A DNA stretch of 15,195 nucleotides from an uncultured Senegalimassilia sp. (GCA_937925385.1 CALEWN010000279.1:1-15195); one strand, 5' to 3'. Counted from the stretch's first letter, positions 6,860 through 13,853 are shown. The notes: generated by a model not told the origin, from the letters alone. A program made the numbers and translations.

Positions 6860-7726
6860 GTGTTCAGCGATTTCGCTATCTGGTATTTGTTTCTCGCGGG
6901 CACGGCCGGAGGCGCGTTCCTGTGCGCCACGGTGATGGATGTCCGCGCGAACCCCGGCTGGGACGTGCGTCGCGTGCCGCTTTGCGCGCGATGCGGCATG
7001 TTCGGCGCCTTCGGGCTTTTGGCGCTGGCGGCGCTTATGCTGTTCTGCGATCTGGGGAACCCCTTCGATATATGGTACCTGTTCGAGAGCCCGCTGCGCT
7101 CCATCGTGTCGATGGGCGCATGGCTGATCATGCTGGGTTTGGCGCTCTCGTTGGCGGTATCGGCAATGATCGCCGCAAAGGTGGACGTGCCGTATCTATT
7201 CCGCTTCCTGGAAATCGCCGGTGCTGTGGCGGCCGTCGGCGTGATGGGTTATACCGGCGTGCTGCTGTCGTCGATGGCGGCCGTCGAGTTTTGGAACACC
7301 TGGCTTCTGGTCGCGCTGTTCGTCGTGTCCGCCGTAAGCTGCGGCTGCGCCTTTATCTCGCTCTCTGCTCTCATCCTTTCGGGATCAGCGCAAAGGTTTC
7401 CGGCGCTGAAAGGCGCTGCCCGCCTGTTGCGTGCGGCGGAGCTTGTCGTGCTGGTCGCGTTCCTTGCATCGCGGTGGTTGGCGGGCGGCGCGGCGCAGTG
7501 GTCTTGCGAACTGCTGTTTTCGGGACAGCTTGCAGGGATCTTCTGGGGCGGGCTCGTGCTGTGCGGCTTCGTCATCCCGGTCTTCGCGGACTTGATCGCG
7601 CGTGTGGCCCCCGTGCCGGTCTTGCGGCAGATAAGCGCCGCCTCGACGTTGGCCGGCGGGCTGTGCCTGCGATATTGCGTGGTGCTCGCGGCTTCGCACA
7701 CCCCGATTTCGCTGATTATGACATAA
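6860..7726 (+). CDS. Orphan NrfD-family membrane anchor (288 aa)
   Basis: This integral membrane protein has about eight hydrophobic segments. Near the N-terminus it shows 'FAIWYLFLAGTAGGAFL', then 'CDLGNPFDIWYLFESPLRSIVSMGAW', the segment that in NrfD/PsrC proteins contains the D-LG-P motif and the Ser/Met-Gly turn near the quinone site. NrfD proteins pass electrons between the membrane quinone pool and a ferredoxin-like subunit of a molybdoenzyme or cytochrome complex. No catalytic or iron-sulfur gene lies next to it, so it is an orphan or an alternative anchor for another enzyme, perhaps the one encoded at 9556-13765. Three in-frame GTG codons (6839, 6854, 6860) compete. I prefer 6860 because GGAAGGGG precedes it at 5-base spacing and the -10 box ends at 6833. 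The stop codon lies just before the operator of the next gene. Confidence 0.78.
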   Translation: MFSDFAIWYLFLAGTAGGAFLCATVMDVRANPGWDVRRVPLCARCGMFGAFGLLALAALMLFCDLGNPFDIWYLFESPLRSIVSMGAWLIMLGLALSLAVSAMIAAKVDVPYLFRFLEIAGAVAAVGVMGYTGVLLSSMAAVEFWNTWLLVALFVVSAVSCGCAFISLSALILSGSAQRFPALKGAARLLRAAELVVLVAFLASRWLAGGAAQWSCELLFSGQLAGIFWGGLVLCGFVIPVFADLIARVAPVPVLRQISAASTLAGGLCLRYCVVLAASHTPISLIMT

Positions 7727-7729
7727 TGA

Positions 7730-7748
7730 TAGTTCATTAGGTAAACTA
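7730..7748. promoter_or_regulatory. Likely operator in front of the GntR/YtrA gene
   Basis: TAGTTCATTAGGTAAACTA is an imperfect palindrome with matching ends TAGTT and AACTA (7730-7734 and 7744-7748); 14 of 19 positions agree with its reverse complement. GntR regulators of the YtrA type usually bind such sites in their own promoters. The TAGTTCA arm reappears, as its complement TGAACTA, in front of the molybdoenzyme operon. Confidence 0.5.
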
Positions 7749-7759
7749 CGCGCTGGCGC

Positions 7760-7819
7760 AAGGCGCTTCAGGTCCGCGCGAAAGCAGGAAACCGGGCATG
7801 TACGGCTCATAAGCGCCTT
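7760..7819 (+). other. Long-range inverted repeat in the GntR leader
   Basis: AAGGCGCTT (7760-7768) and AAGCGCCTT (7811-7819) are perfect 9-base inverted copies enclosing 42 bases, all within the 105 bases between the operator and ATG 7854. It may fold in the leader RNA. Function is unknown. Confidence 0.3.
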
Positions 7820-7853
7820 AAGCGAAACGCATCGATACGGAACGGGGCGGGCC

Positions 7854-8294
7854 ATGACGGCGATCTCCAACACAAGGCAAACCGGCGAATCCGCGCTGGT
7901 CGCCGATAAGGGTCTCATCACCATCGACGAGGAGAGCGGCATCCCCATTTGGATGCAGCTGCGCAACAGGCTGGTGTACTTGGTGGTATCGGGCACGTTT
8001 CCTCCCGGCATGAAGCTGCCGACGGTGCGCGACCTGTCCTCGTCGCTGAAGGTGAACTACAACACGGTCAGCAAGGTGTATCGCGATATCGAGAAGGACG
8101 GCTACGTCATCACGCGCCGCGGCAAGGGCACGTTCGTGGCCGAGATCAACTCGAACGGCTACGAGGCGCAAGACGCGAAAGCCGCGGTGGATATGCTGAT
8201 CGACAAATTCCTGGAGCAATGCAAGGAGCTGGGGCTGTCCGAGGCGGATGCCGCCGCGGCGGTGGCGAAGCGGGCAGGGGGGATGTTCGTATGA
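7854..8294 (+). CDS. GntR-family transcriptional regulator, YtrA type (146 aa)
   Basis: The winged-helix DNA-binding domain spans about residues 28-97. It shows 'IPIWMQLRNRLVYLVVSGTF', 'GMKLPTVRDLSSSLKVNYNTV' (recognition helix region) and 'RDIEKDGYVITRRGKGTFV' (wing). Only about 45 residues follow, ending in a helical 'AAVDMLIDKFLEQCKELGLS' segment. There is no FadR, HutC or MocR effector domain, which defines the short YtrA subfamily. These proteins are usually repressors that control their own operon and respond to cell-envelope or metabolic signals. The gene overlaps the slipin gene by ATGA, so the two are translationally coupled. The palindrome at 7730-7748 is a probable autoregulatory site, and related half-sites before 9556 suggest a second target. 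The ribosome binding site (GGGGCGG, 7844-7850) is only moderate. Confidence 0.88.
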   Translation: MTAISNTRQTGESALVADKGLITIDEESGIPIWMQLRNRLVYLVVSGTFPPGMKLPTVRDLSSSLKVNYNTVSKVYRDIEKDGYVITRRGKGTFVAEINSNGYEAQDAKAAVDMLIDKFLEQCKELGLSEADAAAAVAKRAGGMFV

Positions 8295-9238
8295 GAAGGT
8301 TCGGACCGCAGCGCGGGCATCGTGGAAGCGAGCAGGCGGACGTCGCGTTTGCCAACGTGTCGCACGAGTCACCCGACAACATCATCACCGAAAAGGATGC
8401 AAGCCGCGTAGGTGTGTACAGCTTCGCCCTGCTTATGTTCGCGGCGGGTTTTGCCGCCGTTTTCGTCCTTTCGTCGCCGTGGCTGAGCGTGTTCACCGTG
8501 CTCGGCTCGGCGGCGGCGGGGCTTTTGCTCGCGTCGACGCTGCGCGTGGCGGCGCAATGGGAGCACGTGGCGCTGCTGCGCTTCGGCAGATTCCGCAAGA
8601 TCGCGGGCCCGGGCGTGTACGTGGTCGTGCCGTTCGTGGACTCCGTGGCGATGCATATCGACCGCAGAACCATCACCACGGCGTTCTACGCCGAGCAGGC
8701 GCTGACGTCCGACCTGGTCAGCGTCGACGTTGACGCCATCTTGTTCTGGATGGTCTACGACTCCGAGAAGGCGTGCCTCGAGGTGGCGAACTTCCCGCAG
8801 GCCGTGCGCCGCGCGGCGCAGACGGCGGTGCGCGACGCCATCGGCCAGGTAACGCTCGCCGAGCTTTCCGTCCGCCGTCGCCAGCTCGATCACGAGCTGC
8901 AGGAGTTTATGGCCGAAAAGTGCGAGGAGTGGGGCATCAGCGTCATCTCCGTGGAGATCCGCAACATCAAGATCCCGAAGGAGCTGCAGGACTCGTTGGC
9001 GCGAGAGGCCCAGGCCGAGCGCGAGCGCGACGCCCGCGTGCTGCTGGCAGACGTCGAGCGCGAAATCTCGGAGATGTACGTGGAGGCGGCACGCGTGTAC
9101 AACGAGGAGCCGGGCGCCATGCAGCTGCGCGCCATGAACCTTTCCTATGAAAGCGCCCGCGACGGCAAGGGCGTCCTCCTTGCGCCCAGCAGCTTGGCCG
9201 ACGGCTTCGTCGACCTGGGCAAGGATATGGCGAAGTAG
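8291..9238 (+). CDS. Slipin / SPFH-domain membrane protein (315 aa)
   Basis: The start is ATG 8291, which overlaps the regulator's TGA and is preceded by AGGGGGGAT (8275-8283); the longer in-frame extension lies wholly inside the regulator gene and is rejected. A short charged N-terminus is followed by two hydrophobic stretches (about 43-60 and 64-82) that form a hairpin membrane anchor. The SPFH/band-7 domain then runs from about 88 to 250: 'VALLRFGRFRKIAGPGVYVVVPFVD', 'LVSVDVDAILFWMVYD', 'QAVRRAAQTAVRDAIGQVTL', and 'WGISVISVEIRNIKIPKELQDSL'. A charged helix (AREAQAERERDARVLLADVE) probably forms a coiled coil, and 'EPGAMQLRAMN' is the usual slipin C-terminal element. Stomatin-like proteins build oligomeric scaffolds that organise membrane complexes or proteases. 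Pairing with a YtrA regulator beside a membrane redox enzyme suggests a role in protecting or arranging the respiratory membrane; that is inference. The usual NfeD partner is not next to it. Confidence 0.88.
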   Translation: MRRFGPQRGHRGSEQADVAFANVSHESPDNIITEKDASRVGVYSFALLMFAAGFAAVFVLSSPWLSVFTVLGSAAAGLLLASTLRVAAQWEHVALLRFGRFRKIAGPGVYVVVPFVDSVAMHIDRRTITTAFYAEQALTSDLVSVDVDAILFWMVYDSEKACLEVANFPQAVRRAAQTAVRDAIGQVTLAELSVRRRQLDHELQEFMAEKCEEWGISVISVEIRNIKIPKELQDSLAREAQAERERDARVLLADVEREISEMYVEAARVYNEEPGAMQLRAMNLSYESARDGKGVLLAPSSLADGFVDLGKDMAK

Positions 9239-9380
9239 CCGGGAAACGCTTCGGGCTTGCACTGCTGCAGCTGCCGATTCTATGGGCTCAAAAGGTAAAC
9301 AAGTCGGGAAATCACATGCTGCAACAGGTAACAAGCAAACGTTTCCGCAGGTAGAAGATATTCTTTGCAAAATATAACCA
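9239..9380 (+). other. Intergenic stretch with repeated AGGTA motifs
   Basis: No gene or clear terminator is visible after the slipin stop. Three related words occur in direct orientation: AGGTAAACAAG (9293-9303), AGGTAACAAG (9326-9335) and AGGTAGAAG (9349-9357). The first resembles AGGTAAACTA within the regulator's own operator (7738-7747). GGAAACG (9242-9248) and CGTTTCC (9340-9346) form a distant inverted pair. The second half is unusually AT-rich for this DNA, as expected of a control region. Confidence 0.35.
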
Positions 9381-9402
9381 TTGAACTATTGAACTAGTTC
9401 AA
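9381..9402. promoter_or_regulatory. Operator: tandem TTGAACTA plus a perfect 14-bp palindrome
   Basis: TTGAACTA occurs twice back to back (9381-9388 and 9389-9396), and the second copy is the left arm of the perfect palindrome TTGAACTAGTTCAA (9389-9402). The half-site TGAACTA is the complement of TAGTTCA in the GntR promoter at 7730-7736. The site lies between the slipin gene and the molybdoenzyme operon and overlaps a candidate -35 box, so bound protein would be expected to repress. Assignment to the YtrA-type regulator is inference. Confidence 0.6.
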
Positions 9403-9416
9403 CATAAGAGTAATAT
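9389..9416 (+). promoter_or_regulatory. Candidate promoter of the molybdoenzyme operon
   Basis: TTGAAC (9389-9394) and TAATAT (9411-9416) each match four of six consensus bases with a 16-base spacer. The -35 hexamer is embedded in the palindromic operator. A transcript would start near 9423, giving a leader of roughly 133 bases. Confidence 0.4.
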
Positions 9417-9555
9417 ACGGCTCGAGAGGTTGGCCATCCATGGTATGCACGAATGGGGGAGCTTGATCTCGGGCCGTTTCTTTCGCGCGGTTGCAAACGG
9501 GCGGAGGCGCGCGGTACGGGGTCGATGCTTTCGGAGAGATAACCGAGGAGGAGAG
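9417..9555 (+). other. Long 5' leader of the molybdoenzyme operon
   Basis: About 135 bases separate the candidate promoter from ATG 9556 without a credible gene. CCGTTT (9474-9479) can pair with AAACGG (9495-9500). The self-complementary word CGCGCG occurs at 9484-9489 and 9508-9513, offering an alternative, mutually exclusive pairing. I could not match the leader to the molybdenum-cofactor riboswitch or another known class. Confidence 0.3.
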
Positions 9556-11955
9556 ATGACGGGAACGCAAAGCGCAAGCCGCGGTTTGACCCGTAGGGAT
9601 TTTCTCAAGGTCGGCGTTGCGGGAGCGACGGGCTTGGCTGCCGCCGGTTCCATGACCGGCTGCGGCGCCTGGCTGGGCGCCGCCACGCAGCAGGCTGCCG
9701 ACGAGAAGACCGTATACACGTTGCACCAGTTCATGTGCACGGGGCGTTGCTCGCTCAAATGCACGGTGCGCGGCGGCCGCTTGGCCATGATCCAGCCCAA
9801 CGACACGGTCGATCCGTACTACCGCCACGTATGCGTGAAGGGCATTTCCGAGATTCAGCACGTCTATAGCGATGAGCGCCTGCAGTCGCCCATGCGCCGC
9901 GTCGGCGCACGCGGCGAAGGCTCGTTCGAAGTGATCAGCTGGGACGAAGCCATTAAAACGGTGGGCGACGAGCTGAGGAAGGCCTGGGACAAGTACGGCA
10001 AGCAGTCCGTGTACATGTCCGCTTCCAACGAGCCACGCTTCGGCTTCCTGCCCGCGCTTCTAGGCTGCGCCACCGGCGTCGAGCCCGGCATCGACCGCGG
10101 CACGGGCAACGGCTCCGCGCCGGCCATCGGCGGCGACGTGTTCGGCGGCGGCACGAGCGAGACGCGCGACTGGGTGAACACCAAGACGCTCGTGATCTCC
10201 GGCACCAACCTGCTGGAAAGCTCCATGATGCAATCCAACACGTTCCTGGACGCGAAGAAGGCCGGCTGCGAGATCATCGTGCTCGACCCGCACTTCTCCA
10301 CCACGGCCGGCAAGGCCAGCAAGTGGATCCCCGTGATCCCGGGCACCGACGCGGCGTTCTACCTGGGTATGGTCAGCTACATCCTGGACAACAAGCTTTA
10401 CAACGAAGCCTACATGCGCGAGCACACGTCGTTCCCGTTCCTCATGGACGAGGCCACGGGCAAGCTGCTGCGCACGGGCGCGGCTTGGGGAACCGACGAG
10501 GAGACCGGCGAGCCGGTCGACCCCGGCGATTTCATGGTGTGGGACGGCGCCAAGGGCGCGGCGGTCCCGTACGCCGAGGCCGTTGCCACCGCTGTGCTCG
10601 AGGGCTCGTTCGACGTTGACGGCAAGAAGGCCATCACCGTGCTCGAAAGCCTCAAGCGCAACCAGCGTCCGTACACGTGCGAGTGGGCCGAGGGCGTTTG
10701 CGGCGCAAGCGCCGAGACGATCGCCGAGGTAGCGCGCAAGTACGCCACGGGCGGCCCGGCATACCTGGCGTTCGGCCAGGGCGGCTCCGACAAGTACTCC
10801 AACCCCGACATCATCGGCCATGCCGGCATGGTGTTGGTGTCGCTCACGGGCAATATCGGCAAGCCCGGCTGCGGCATCGGCCACGGCATCGGCGGCGGCG
10901 GTTACAGCGTCACGCTGGGCGAATGGGAGCTTCCCGAGCAGTTCAAGCCCGCTGAGCTGGACGTCCGCTCCGACCGCTTCCCCGATCGCGATGGCGGCGT
11001 GCATGTGATCATCTCGTTGGGTAACACGTTCCAGCAGTACTGGGCGAACATGAACAAGACGCGCGAATGGATCGATTCGCTGGACTTCATCGTCCATATC
11101 GGCATGTACTACGAGGACACGGTGAAGTACGCCGACATCGTGCTGCCGGTGTGCAGCAAGTTCGAGGACACCGTCGAGCACTCGATCGTGCGCAGCGACT
11201 ACAACCATGTGAACCTGCAGACGAAGTGCATCGACCCGCTGTTCGAGAGCAAGCCCGACTTCGACGTCATGCGCCTTATCGCCGAGGAGATGGGCGTGGG
11301 CGAGTATCTGCCCAAGACCGCGGAGGAACTGGTGCGCTACCAGATCGAGCACTCCGAGGACCTTGTCGAGCAGGGTATCACGCTGGCCGAGCTGGAGAAG
11401 AATCACGGCAGCATGAAGATGGCCAACGTCGACGAGCCGCGCCGCGCCTACACCGACCTCAAGTTCGAAACCCCCACCACGCGCATGGAGCCGTACTACG
11501 AGGCATGGAAGCCTTGCGAGCAGGCATGGCCGAACTGGGAGGAGAACAACGAGGCGTACGTCGGCAACCCGCTGGCGGAGAAGTACCCGCTGCAGTTCAC
11601 GCAGACGCGCACCCGTTTCTCCAATCACTCGCATTTCAAGGCGGCGAAGTGGGTGCAGCAGTTCGCCAAGCCCACGCTGGAGCTGAACCCGGTCGACATG
11701 GCCTCGCGCGGTATCGCCGACGGGGACCTGGTGGAGGCGTTCAACGATCGCGGCTCGTTCAAGTGCGTGGCGCGCGCGAACAACGCCGTGCGCCCCGGCT
11801 CCTGCCGCACCTGGGAAGCGGGCTGGAGCAAGTACATCGAGGAGGGGAACACGCAAAACGTCACGAACGACCACGTGAACCCGCGCGATGAGTACCTGCC
11901 CACCGGCGTGCCCATCCCGTACAACGACACCCTTGTCGAAGTGAAGAAAGCGTAG
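9556..11955 (+). CDS. Tat-exported molybdopterin oxidoreductase, DMSO reductase family, catalytic subunit (799 aa)
   Basis: The start is ATG 9556, directly behind GAGGAGGAGAG (9545-9555). The in-frame extension upstream lacks such a site and would put the Tat signal inside the protein. Residues 12-18 (TRRDFLK) plus a short hydrophobic run form a twin-arginine signal; C36 in SMTGC is a possible lipid-attachment cysteine. C61, C65, C69 and C93 bind the N-terminal [4Fe-4S] cluster. The region 'GTGNGSAPAIGGDVFGG' places S187 where DmsA/TorA-type enzymes have the Mo-coordinating serine. Typical MGD-binding stretches follow, such as 'VLDPHFSTTAGKASKWIPV', 'FIVHIGMYYEDTVKYADIVL' and the C-terminal 'NHSHFKAAKWVQ' domain. 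Length is close to E. coli DmsA. It should sit outside the membrane and reduce or oxidise a small substrate using the quinol-linked partners encoded next. The substrate is unknown; S-oxide, N-oxide or a catechol-type aromatic are options known in this superfamily. Confidence 0.92.
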   Translation: MTGTQSASRGLTRRDFLKVGVAGATGLAAAGSMTGCGAWLGAATQQAADEKTVYTLHQFMCTGRCSLKCTVRGGRLAMIQPNDTVDPYYRHVCVKGISEIQHVYSDERLQSPMRRVGARGEGSFEVISWDEAIKTVGDELRKAWDKYGKQSVYMSASNEPRFGFLPALLGCATGVEPGIDRGTGNGSAPAIGGDVFGGGTSETRDWVNTKTLVISGTNLLESSMMQSNTFLDAKKAGCEIIVLDPHFSTTAGKASKWIPVIPGTDAAFYLGMVSYILDNKLYNEAYMREHTSFPFLMDEATGKLLRTGAAWGTDEETGEPVDPGDFMVWDGAKGAAVPYAEAVATAVLEGSFDVDGKKAITVLESLKRNQRPYTCEWAEGVCGASAETIAEVARKYATGGPAYLAFGQGGSDKYSNPDIIGHAGMVLVSLTGNIGKPGCGIGHGIGGGGYSVTLGEWELPEQFKPAELDVRSDRFPDRDGGVHVIISLGNTFQQYWANMNKTREWIDSLDFIVHIGMYYEDTVKYADIVLPVCSKFEDTVEHSIVRSDYNHVNLQTKCIDPLFESKPDFDVMRLIAEEMGVGEYLPKTAEELVRYQIEHSEDLVEQGITLAELEKNHGSMKMANVDEPRRAYTDLKFETPTTRMEPYYEAWKPCEQAWPNWEENNEAYVGNPLAEKYPLQFTQTRTRFSNHSHFKAAKWVQQFAKPTLELNPVDMASRGIADGDLVEAFNDRGSFKCVARANNAVRPGSCRTWEAGWSKYIEEGNTQNVTNDHVNPRDEYLPTGVPIPYNDTLVEVKKA

Positions 11956-11965
11956 GTGATATGCC

Positions 11966-12592
11966 ATGACGAAACTTGCAATCGGTATCAACCTTGATCG
12001 CTGCATCGGCTGCCACACCTGCGCGAACGCTTGCAAGATGCAGAACAACGTGCCCGACGGCATGCTGTGGAACCGCGTGATCACCGAGGGCTGCGATGCC
12101 ATCGACGGCGCCGTGGGCGAGTATCCCAACTTGACGCGCACCTATGTGCCCCTGGCGTGCCAGCACTGCGAGAACCCGGCTTGCCTGAAGGTGTGCCCGA
12201 CCGGCGCCACGTACAAAGACGAGCAGGGCCGCGTGGAGATCGACTACGACCGATGCATCGGCTGCCGCATGTGTATGGCCGCCTGCCCCTTCAACGCCCG
12301 CGTGTTCAACTGGGAAGACCCTCAGCGTGACGGCGATTTCAACTGGGGCGACGCGCGCGTACCCGTGCGCACCCGCGGCGTGATGGAGAAGTGCACGCTG
12401 TGCAAGGAGCGCACCGATGCCGGCGAGGAGCCGATGTGCGTGGTGTGCTGCCCGACGCACGCCCGCGTGTTCGGCGATCTGGACGACCCGAACTCGGAGC
12501 TGGCGCAGCTGCGCGCCACGAAGGGCAAGAACGTGCATATTCTGCTGGAAGAGAAGGGCACGAAGCCCCAAGTCTTCTACTTTGACGAGTAA
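11966..12592 (+). CDS. Four-cluster ferredoxin subunit, DmsB/PsrB type (208 aa)
   Basis: Sixteen cysteines fall into the four expected groups: C13/16/19/23, C65/68/73/77, C97/100/103/107 and C143/146/158/162. An additional neighbour at C161 leaves the last ligand slightly uncertain. The sets read CIGCHTCANAC, CQHCENPACLKVC, CIGCRMCMAAC and CTLC...MCVVCC, each able to hold one [4Fe-4S] cluster. The tail 'HARVFGDLDDPNSELAQL' is characteristic of DmsB, PsrB and TtrB-like subunits. The protein carries electrons between the membrane anchor and the catalytic subunit. It has no signal peptide, so it would be exported bound to the Tat-tagged catalytic subunit. ATG 11966 lies 10 bases after the previous stop, and AGGTGAT overlaps that junction, which points to tight co-translation. 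Confidence 0.94.
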   Translation: MTKLAIGINLDRCIGCHTCANACKMQNNVPDGMLWNRVITEGCDAIDGAVGEYPNLTRTYVPLACQHCENPACLKVCPTGATYKDEQGRVEIDYDRCIGCRMCMAACPFNARVFNWEDPQRDGDFNWGDARVPVRTRGVMEKCTLCKERTDAGEEPMCVVCCPTHARVFGDLDDPNSELAQLRATKGKNVHILLEEKGTKPQVFYFDE

Positions 12593-12604
12593 AGGGGTGC
12601 CGTT

Positions 12605-13765
12605 ATGAAACTTTCGGCTCAGTCTAAGATCGGCGTCGGTGTTCTGGCGGCGATCATGATGATCGGCTTCTGCGCCTACCTGTTCCAGCTGACGCAGGGC
12701 CTGTGCGTGACGGGCATGTCCAACGGCGTGTCGTGGGGCCTGTACATCACGTGTTTCATGTTCTTCGTCGGCCTGTCCGCCGGCGGCCTGATCGTGGCAA
12801 GCTCGGCGCACGTGTTCGGCATCGAGTCGTTCAAGCGCGTGTCCATGCCCGCGGTCATCACCTCCACGGTGTGCATCCTGTGCGCAGGCGCGTTCATTCT
12901 GATCGACCTGGGCGGCATCCAGCGCATCTGGAACATGTTCATCCATTTGAACTTCACCAGCCCGCTGGCGTGGGACATGTGCGTCATCACGACGTACCTG
13001 GTCATCAACGTGCTGGACATCATCTGGCTGCGTCGCGGCGATGAGCGCAAGGTGAAGATGCTGTCGTACGTGGCGCTGCCGGTCGCCATCCTGGTGCACA
13101 GCGTGACGGCGTGGATCTTCGGCCTGGAGATCGCCAAAGAGGGCTGGTACTCGGCCATCATGGCCCCCATCTTCGTGGCATCGGCCTGCGACTCCGGCTT
13201 GGCGCTTCTGATGGTGGTCCTGGCGGCGGTGCGCAAGGCCGGCGTGTTCGATTGCGGTCGCGAGCTGTTCGCGAACCTGGCGCGCTTGCTGGCCACGTTC
13301 ATCGCGGTGGATGCGTTCTTCATCGGCTGCGAGCTTCTGACCACGGCGTATCCGGGGACCGAGGGCGCATCCCATGTGCTCGGCATCATGACCTCGGGCG
13401 CGACCGCACCGTTTTTCTGGTTCGAGATCCTGGGCGGCCTGCTGATCCCGTTCGTGCTGCTGGCGTCCGCTAAGCGCCGCGAGCGCACGGGCGTGGTGGT
13501 CGCTGCCAGCGCCCTGGTGATGTGCGGCGTGTTCTGCAAGCGTGTGTGGCTGCTGTTCACCAGCTTTACGGTCACGAACGTGTACGGCGCGCCGGGCATT
13601 TCGTCCGGGTCGACTGCGGCGCGCGGCGCCGACGGGTTCGACATGTGGGCGCTTGCCGGGTCGTACATGCCGCAGCCGGTCGAGTTCGCCGTGGTGGCGG
13701 CGGTGGTGAGCTTCTGCATCCTGGGCATCGCGCTTCTGTCGAAGAAGCTGGTTGCGAAGGCGTAA
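12605..13765 (+). CDS. NrfD/PsrC-family membrane anchor subunit (386 aa)
   Basis: This protein has about ten hydrophobic segments, starting with 'IGVGVLAAIMMIGFCAYLFQL' and 'GLYITCFMFFVGLSAGGLIV'. The 'GLSAGGL' turn, 'LIDLGGIQRIWNMFIHLNFTSPLAWD' and 'SVTAWIFGLEIAKEGWYSAIMAPIFVASA' are typical of NrfD/PsrC proteins, with acidic and histidine residues that line the quinone site. It anchors the enzyme at the membrane and exchanges electrons with menaquinol; no haem-ligand pattern is evident. It is longer than the orphan NrfD at 6860-7726 and not closely similar to it, so the two were probably acquired separately. ATG 12605 follows the previous stop by 12 bases, with AGGGG at 12593-12597. An Ala/Gly loop near 'PGISSGSTAARGADGFD' precedes the last helix. 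Confidence 0.92.
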   Translation: MKLSAQSKIGVGVLAAIMMIGFCAYLFQLTQGLCVTGMSNGVSWGLYITCFMFFVGLSAGGLIVASSAHVFGIESFKRVSMPAVITSTVCILCAGAFILIDLGGIQRIWNMFIHLNFTSPLAWDMCVITTYLVINVLDIIWLRRGDERKVKMLSYVALPVAILVHSVTAWIFGLEIAKEGWYSAIMAPIFVASACDSGLALLMVVLAAVRKAGVFDCGRELFANLARLLATFIAVDAFFIGCELLTTAYPGTEGASHVLGIMTSGATAPFFWFEILGGLLIPFVLLASAKRRERTGVVVAASALVMCGVFCKRVWLLFTSFTVTNVYGAPGISSGSTAARGADGFDMWALAGSYMPQPVEFAVVAAVVSFCILGIALLSKKLVAKA

Positions 13766-13775
13766 GGCCATGTTG

Positions 13776-13802
13776 CGCGGCGCCCCATACCGGGGCGCCG
13801 CG
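13776..13802 (+). terminator. Strong GC hairpin between the anchor gene and the chaperone gene
   Basis: CGCGGCGCCCC (13776-13786) pairs perfectly with GGGGCGCCGCG (13792-13802) around a five-base loop. It begins 10 bases after the anchor stop. The following sequence is GC-rich, with only short T groups, so it may act as a partial terminator or as a stabiliser that lowers chaperone output relative to the structural subunits. Confidence 0.6.
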
Positions 13803-13853
13803 GGCGGCGCTTCTTGATGGCGTAACGGGTCGTTTGGTTTGAAAGGACGGGAA

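Noticed and set aside
7949..8290. Upstream extension of the slipin gene into the regulator gene
   Set aside because: The segment is out of frame with the convincing GntR protein, and a good site precedes ATG 8291.
9282..9377. A 31-residue open frame (MGSKGKQVGKSHAA...) upstream of the operator
   Set aside because: No ribosome binding site or promoter of its own, and it coincides with repeated control-like words; I could not support it as a gene.
9430..9555. Upstream extension of the molybdoenzyme to position 9430
   Set aside because: The Tat motif and the GAGGAGGAGAG site place the start at 9556; the extension would bury the signal peptide.
9417..9555. Molybdenum-cofactor riboswitch
   Set aside because: The context fits, but I could not align the leader to the conserved core of that RNA; a covariance search would decide.
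10060..12141. Long minus-strand open frame opposite the molybdoenzyme gene
   Set aside because: Same cause: codon bias of the plus-strand gene keeps the antisense frame open, and the peptide has no family features.
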